A stretch of 64,000 bases of DNA. Source: Hydractinia symbiolongicarpus. Taxonomy: Eukaryota; Cnidaria; Hydrozoa; Anthoathecata; Hydractiniidae. Within the stretch, counting starts at the first letter, position 1. Each line of letters opens with the position of its first letter. The notes under the pieces are model-generated. The model searched no databases and was not told where the DNA came from. It saw only the letters and a program-made list of their open reading frames with translations. The stretch covers positions 4,714,001-4,778,000 of the forward strand of contig NC_079884.1 of assembly GCF_029227915.1 (NCBI RefSeq), written 5' to 3'. A program made the translations under genes and the position numbers. Below, in pieces: positions 60,841 to 64,000 of this stretch.

Positions 60841-63593
60841 ACTACAGGTCTTATGCGTTTTAGTGGTGAAAAAATAATTTAAAAAATCGTTCTGGAAATG
60901 AGTTTACTCCCTGGGTACTTTCTTTGTATACTTTTGACTATACCGGCCGAGTCCGGGATTTAGGGAAATCGCAGGTTTTCGTTTGCCGGCGATTAAACTG
61001 CTTTTATTCAGCGTCTCATCAAAAATGAAAACATTTTTGAAAACTACAAGTCTCATGCGTTTTAGTGGTGAAAAAGTAATTTAAAAAATCGTTCGGGAAA
61101 TGAGTTTACTCCCTGGGTACTTTCTTTGTATACTTTTGACTATATGGGCCGAGTTCGGGATTTAGGGAAATCGCAGGTTTTCGTTTGCCGGCGATTAAAC
61201 TGCTTTTATTGAGCGTCTCATCAAAAATGAAAACATTTTTGAAAACTACAAGTCTCATGCGTTTTAGTGGTGAAAAAGTAATTTAAAAAATCGTTCGGGA
61301 AATGAGTTTACTCCCTGGGTACTTTCTTTGTATACTTTTGACTATACGGGCCAAGCCCGGGATTTACGGGAAATCGCGGGTTTTCGTTTGCCGGCGATTA
61401 AACTGCTTTTATTCAGCGTCTCATCAAAAATGAAAACATTTTTGAAAACTACAAGTCTCATGCGCTATAGTGGTGAAATAATAATTTAAAAAATCGTTTG
61501 GGAAATAAGTTTACTCCCTGGGTACTTTCTTTGTATACTTTTGACTATACGGGCCGAGTCCGGGATTTAGGGAAATCGCAGGTTTTCGTTTGCTTGCAAT
61601 TAAACTGCTTTTATTCAGCGTCTCATCAAAAATGAAAACATTTCTAAAAACTACAAGTCTCATGCGCTATAGTGGTGAAATAATAATTTAAAAAATCGTT
61701 TGGGAAATGAGTTTACTCCCTGGGTACTTTCTTTGTATACTTTTGACTATACGGGCCGAGTCCGGGATTTAGGGAAATCGCAGGTGTTCGTTTGCCGGCG
61801 ATTAAACTGCTTTTATTCAGCGTCTCATCAAAAATGAAAACATTTTTGAAAACTACAAGTCTCATGCGTTTTAGTGGTGAAAAAGTAATTTAAAAAATCG
61901 TTCGGGAAATGAGTTTACTCCCTGGGTACTTTCTTTGTATACTTTTGACTATACGGGCCAAGCCCGGGATATACGGGAAATCGCGGGTTTTCGTTTGCCA
62001 GCGATTAAACTTCTTTTATTCAGCGTCTCATCAAAAGTGAAAACATTTTTAAAAACTACAAGTCTTATGCGTTTTAGTGGTGAAAAAATAATTTAAAAAA
62101 TCGTTCTGGAAATGAGTTTACTCCCTGGGTACTTTCTTTGTATACTTTTGACTATACCGGCCGAGTCCGGGATTTAGGGAAATCGCAGGTTTTCGTTTGC
62201 CGGCGATTAAACTGCTTTTATTCAGCGTCTCATCAAAAATGAAAACATTTTTGAAAACTACAAGTCTCATGCGTTTTAGTGGTGAAAAAGTAATTTAAAA
62301 AATCGTTCGGGAAATGAGTTTACTCACTGGGTACTTTCTTTGTATACTTTTGACTATACGGGCCAAGCCCGGGATTTACGGGAAATCGCGGGTTTTCGTT
62401 TGCCGGCGATTAAACTGCTTTTATTCAGCGTCTCATCAAAAATGAAAACATTTTTGAAAACTACAAGTCTCATGCGCTATAGTGGTGAAATAATAATTTA
62501 AAAAATCGTTTGGGAAATGAGTTTACTCCCTGGGTACTTTCTTTGTATACTTTTGACTATACGCGCCGAGTCCGGGATTTAGGGAAATCGCAGGTTTTCG
62601 TTTGCCGGCAATTAAACTGCTTTTATTCAGCGTCTCATCAAAAATGAAAACATTTCTAAAAACTACAAGTCTCATGCGCTATAGTGGTGAAATAATAATT
62701 TAAAAAATCGTTTGGGAAATGAGTTTACTCCCTGGGTACTTTCTTTGTATACTTTTGACTATACGGGCCGAGTCCGGGATTTAGGGAAATCGCAGGTTTT
62801 CGTTTGCCGGCGATTAAACTGCTTTTATTCAGCGTCTCATCAAAAATGAAAACATTTTTGAAAACTACAAGTCTCATGCGTTTTAGTGGTGAAAAAGTAA
62901 TTTAAAAAATCGTTCGGGAAATGAGTTTACTCCCTGGGTACTTTCTTTGTATACTTTTGACTATACGGGCCAAGCCCGCGATTTACGGGAAATCGCGGGT
63001 TTTCGTTTGCCGGCGATTAAACTGCTTTTATTCAGCGTCTCATCAAAAATGAAAACATTCTTGAAAACTACAAGTCTCATGCGTTTTAGTGGTGAAATAA
63101 TAATTTAAAAAATCGTTTGGGAAATGAGTTTACTCCCTGGGTACTTTCTTTGTATACTTTTGACTATACGGGCCGAGTCCAGGATTTACGGAAATCGCAG
63201 GTTTTCGTTTGCCGGCGATTAAACTTTTTTTATTCAGCGTCTTATCAAAAATGAAAACATTTTTAAAAACTACAAGTCTCATGCGTTTTAGTGGTGAAAA
63301 AGTAATTTAAAAAATCGTTCGGGAAATGAGTTCACTCCCTGGGTACTTTCTTTGTATACTTTTGAATATACGGGCCAAGCCGGTATTTACGGGAAATCGC
63401 GGGTTTTCGTTTGCCGGCGATTAAACTTCTTTTATTCAGCGTCTCATCAAAAATGAAAACATTTTTAAAAACTACAGGTCTTATGCGTTTTAGTGGTGAA
63501 AAAATAATTTAAAAAATCGTTCGGGAAATGAGTTTACGCACAGGGTACTTTCTTTGTATACTTTTCACTATACGGGCCGAGTCCGGGATTTAG
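60841..63593. repeat. Block duplication, copy 2 (4,651-bp spacing)
   Basis: Counterpart of 56190-58942. At about 63593 the sequence switches from the continuation expected from copy 1 ('gatttacggg') to 'gatttaggg' followed by 'gtttgcttgcaatt'. It thus re-enters the block about 2,023 bp (10 monomers) earlier. That junction is a clear unequal-exchange breakpoint inside one monomer. Confidence 0.88.
62975..62999 (+). other. Perfect 10-bp inverted repeat (second copy)
   Basis: Identical to 58324-58348 and exactly 4,651 bp downstream, so it was carried by the block duplication and did not arise independently. Confidence 0.85.
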
Positions 63594-64000
63594 GGAAATC
63601 GCAGGTTTTCGTTTGCTTGCAATTAAACTGCTTTTATTCAGCGTCTCATCAAAAATGAAAACATTTCTAAAAACTACAAGTCTCATGCGCTATAGTGGTG
63701 AAATAATAATTTAAAAAATCGTTTGGGAAATGAGTTTACTCCCTGGGTACTTTCTTTGTATACTTTTGACTATACGGGCCGAGTCCGGGATTTAGGGAAA
63801 TCGCAGGTGTTCGTTTGCCGGCGATTAAACTGCTTTTATTTAGCGTCTCATCAAAAATGAAAACATTTTTGAAAACTACAAGTCTCATGCGTTTTAGTGG
63901 TGAAAAAGTAATTTAAAAAATCGTTCGGGAAATGAGTTTACTCCCTGGGTACTTTCTTTGTATACTTTTGACTATACGGGCCAAGCCCGGGATATACGGG

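Larger units (their letters stand above)
1..64000. repeat. Satellite DNA array, ~203-bp monomer, about 315 tandem copies
   Basis: Every part of the window is the same head-to-tail repeat. The landmark 'actttctttg' recurs at 191, 393, 594, 797, 1000, 1203, 1405 and 1608 and continues to 63951, at spacings of 201-204 bp. Other landmarks in each copy are 'gccggcgattaaac', 'tcatcaaaaatgaaaac' and 'agtggtgaaa'. Consensus composition is about 37% G+C. No copy is inverted and no foreign insertion is visible. Copies differ by point changes, one-base indels and linked subfamily variants, and are arranged in higher-order repeats of 3 to 15 monomers. Period and structure are typical of centromeric or pericentromeric satellite of a eukaryote; the location is inference. 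I do not recognise the family. Confidence 0.98.
54720..64000. repeat. Right-hand territory, 'gcgctatagtgg' family
   Basis: Monomers here are mostly B-like ('gtccgggatttaggg') and A-like, and many carry the private variant 'gcgctatagtgg' (for example 55597, 56811, 57823). I did not see that variant left of 54.9 kb. H and K types are absent. 55200-56100 is repeated at 1,214 bp (markers 'gagttcggg' 55286/56500 and 'caggtgttcg' 55916/57130). 58680-59100 is repeated at about 810 bp ('gagttcactccc', 'gtttacgcacagg', 'tttatgcagcg'). No gene is present. Confidence 0.86.

Noticed and set aside
1-64000. CRISPR array
   Set aside because: There are no short repeats with unique spacers and no cas genes. 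The repeat is a contiguous 203-bp unit in which every base belongs to the repeat.
1-64000. Mobile element, telomeric repeat, tRNA or rRNA inside the array
   Set aside because: The landmark spacing remains 201-204 bp throughout except for the two 35-bp deletion monomers and the microduplication, so no insertion of meaningful size can be present.

Overview
The whole 64 kb window is one uninterrupted, head-to-tail satellite DNA array. The monomer is about 203 bp (201-204 bp; roughly 315 copies), always in the same orientation. I see no unique sequence, gene, transposon, tRNA/rRNA, telomeric repeat or inversion break. All open reading frames are short (60-102 codons) and are the same few translations of the monomer read again and again. 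I annotate none as a gene.

Organism: a eukaryote, because tens of kilobases of nucleosome-length tandem repeat with higher-order structure is typical of centromeric or other constitutive heterochromatin. The consensus monomer is about 37% G+C and carries 12 CpG dinucleotides where about 7 are expected from its base composition. That argues against the heavily methylated, CpG-depleted satellites of vertebrates and plants and favours an invertebrate or other lineage with little methylation of repeats. I do not recognise the satellite family, and a species cannot be named from this sequence.

Monomer: a GC-richer part (about 110 bp, 48% G+C) contains overlapping potential secondary structures: a 5-bp hairpin, a 25-bp dyad and four GGG runs. 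It is followed by an AT-rich part (about 93 bp, 24% G+C) built of A- and T-tracts. At least eleven subfamilies (called A-K here) are distinguished by linked variants. They occur in a preferred order, best seen in 24278-26099 (A-B-C-D-E-F-G-I-J).

Layout: 1-4814 is mixed subfamilies with 7- to 8-monomer periodicity. 4815-7470 is a 1,420-bp (7-mer) tandem duplication. 7471-10320 has 6-mer and 7-mer copies. 10321-14430 is a clear 1,214-bp (6-mer) higher-order repeat. 14431-17574 is a diverged continuation. 17575-20220 is an 8-mer duplication. 20221-24277 resembles the left end, including a 1.2-kb block repeated exactly 18,240 bp away. 24278-29400 is a triplicated 7-mer of about 1,417 bp. 29400-42187 holds a 7,058-bp-spaced long duplication interleaved with 10-mer copies. 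43450-45700 is a 3-mer (610 bp) array. 44820-50697 is a 14/15-mer tandem duplication. 50700-54720 has 6-mer and 3-mer repeats. 54720-64000 is a distinct territory with its own private variant and a 4,651-bp duplication.

Nothing here works together as genes. The window records repeated unequal exchange and local homogenisation. Its most interesting functional possibility is the non-B-DNA-prone core in a satellite without a recognisable CENP-B box.
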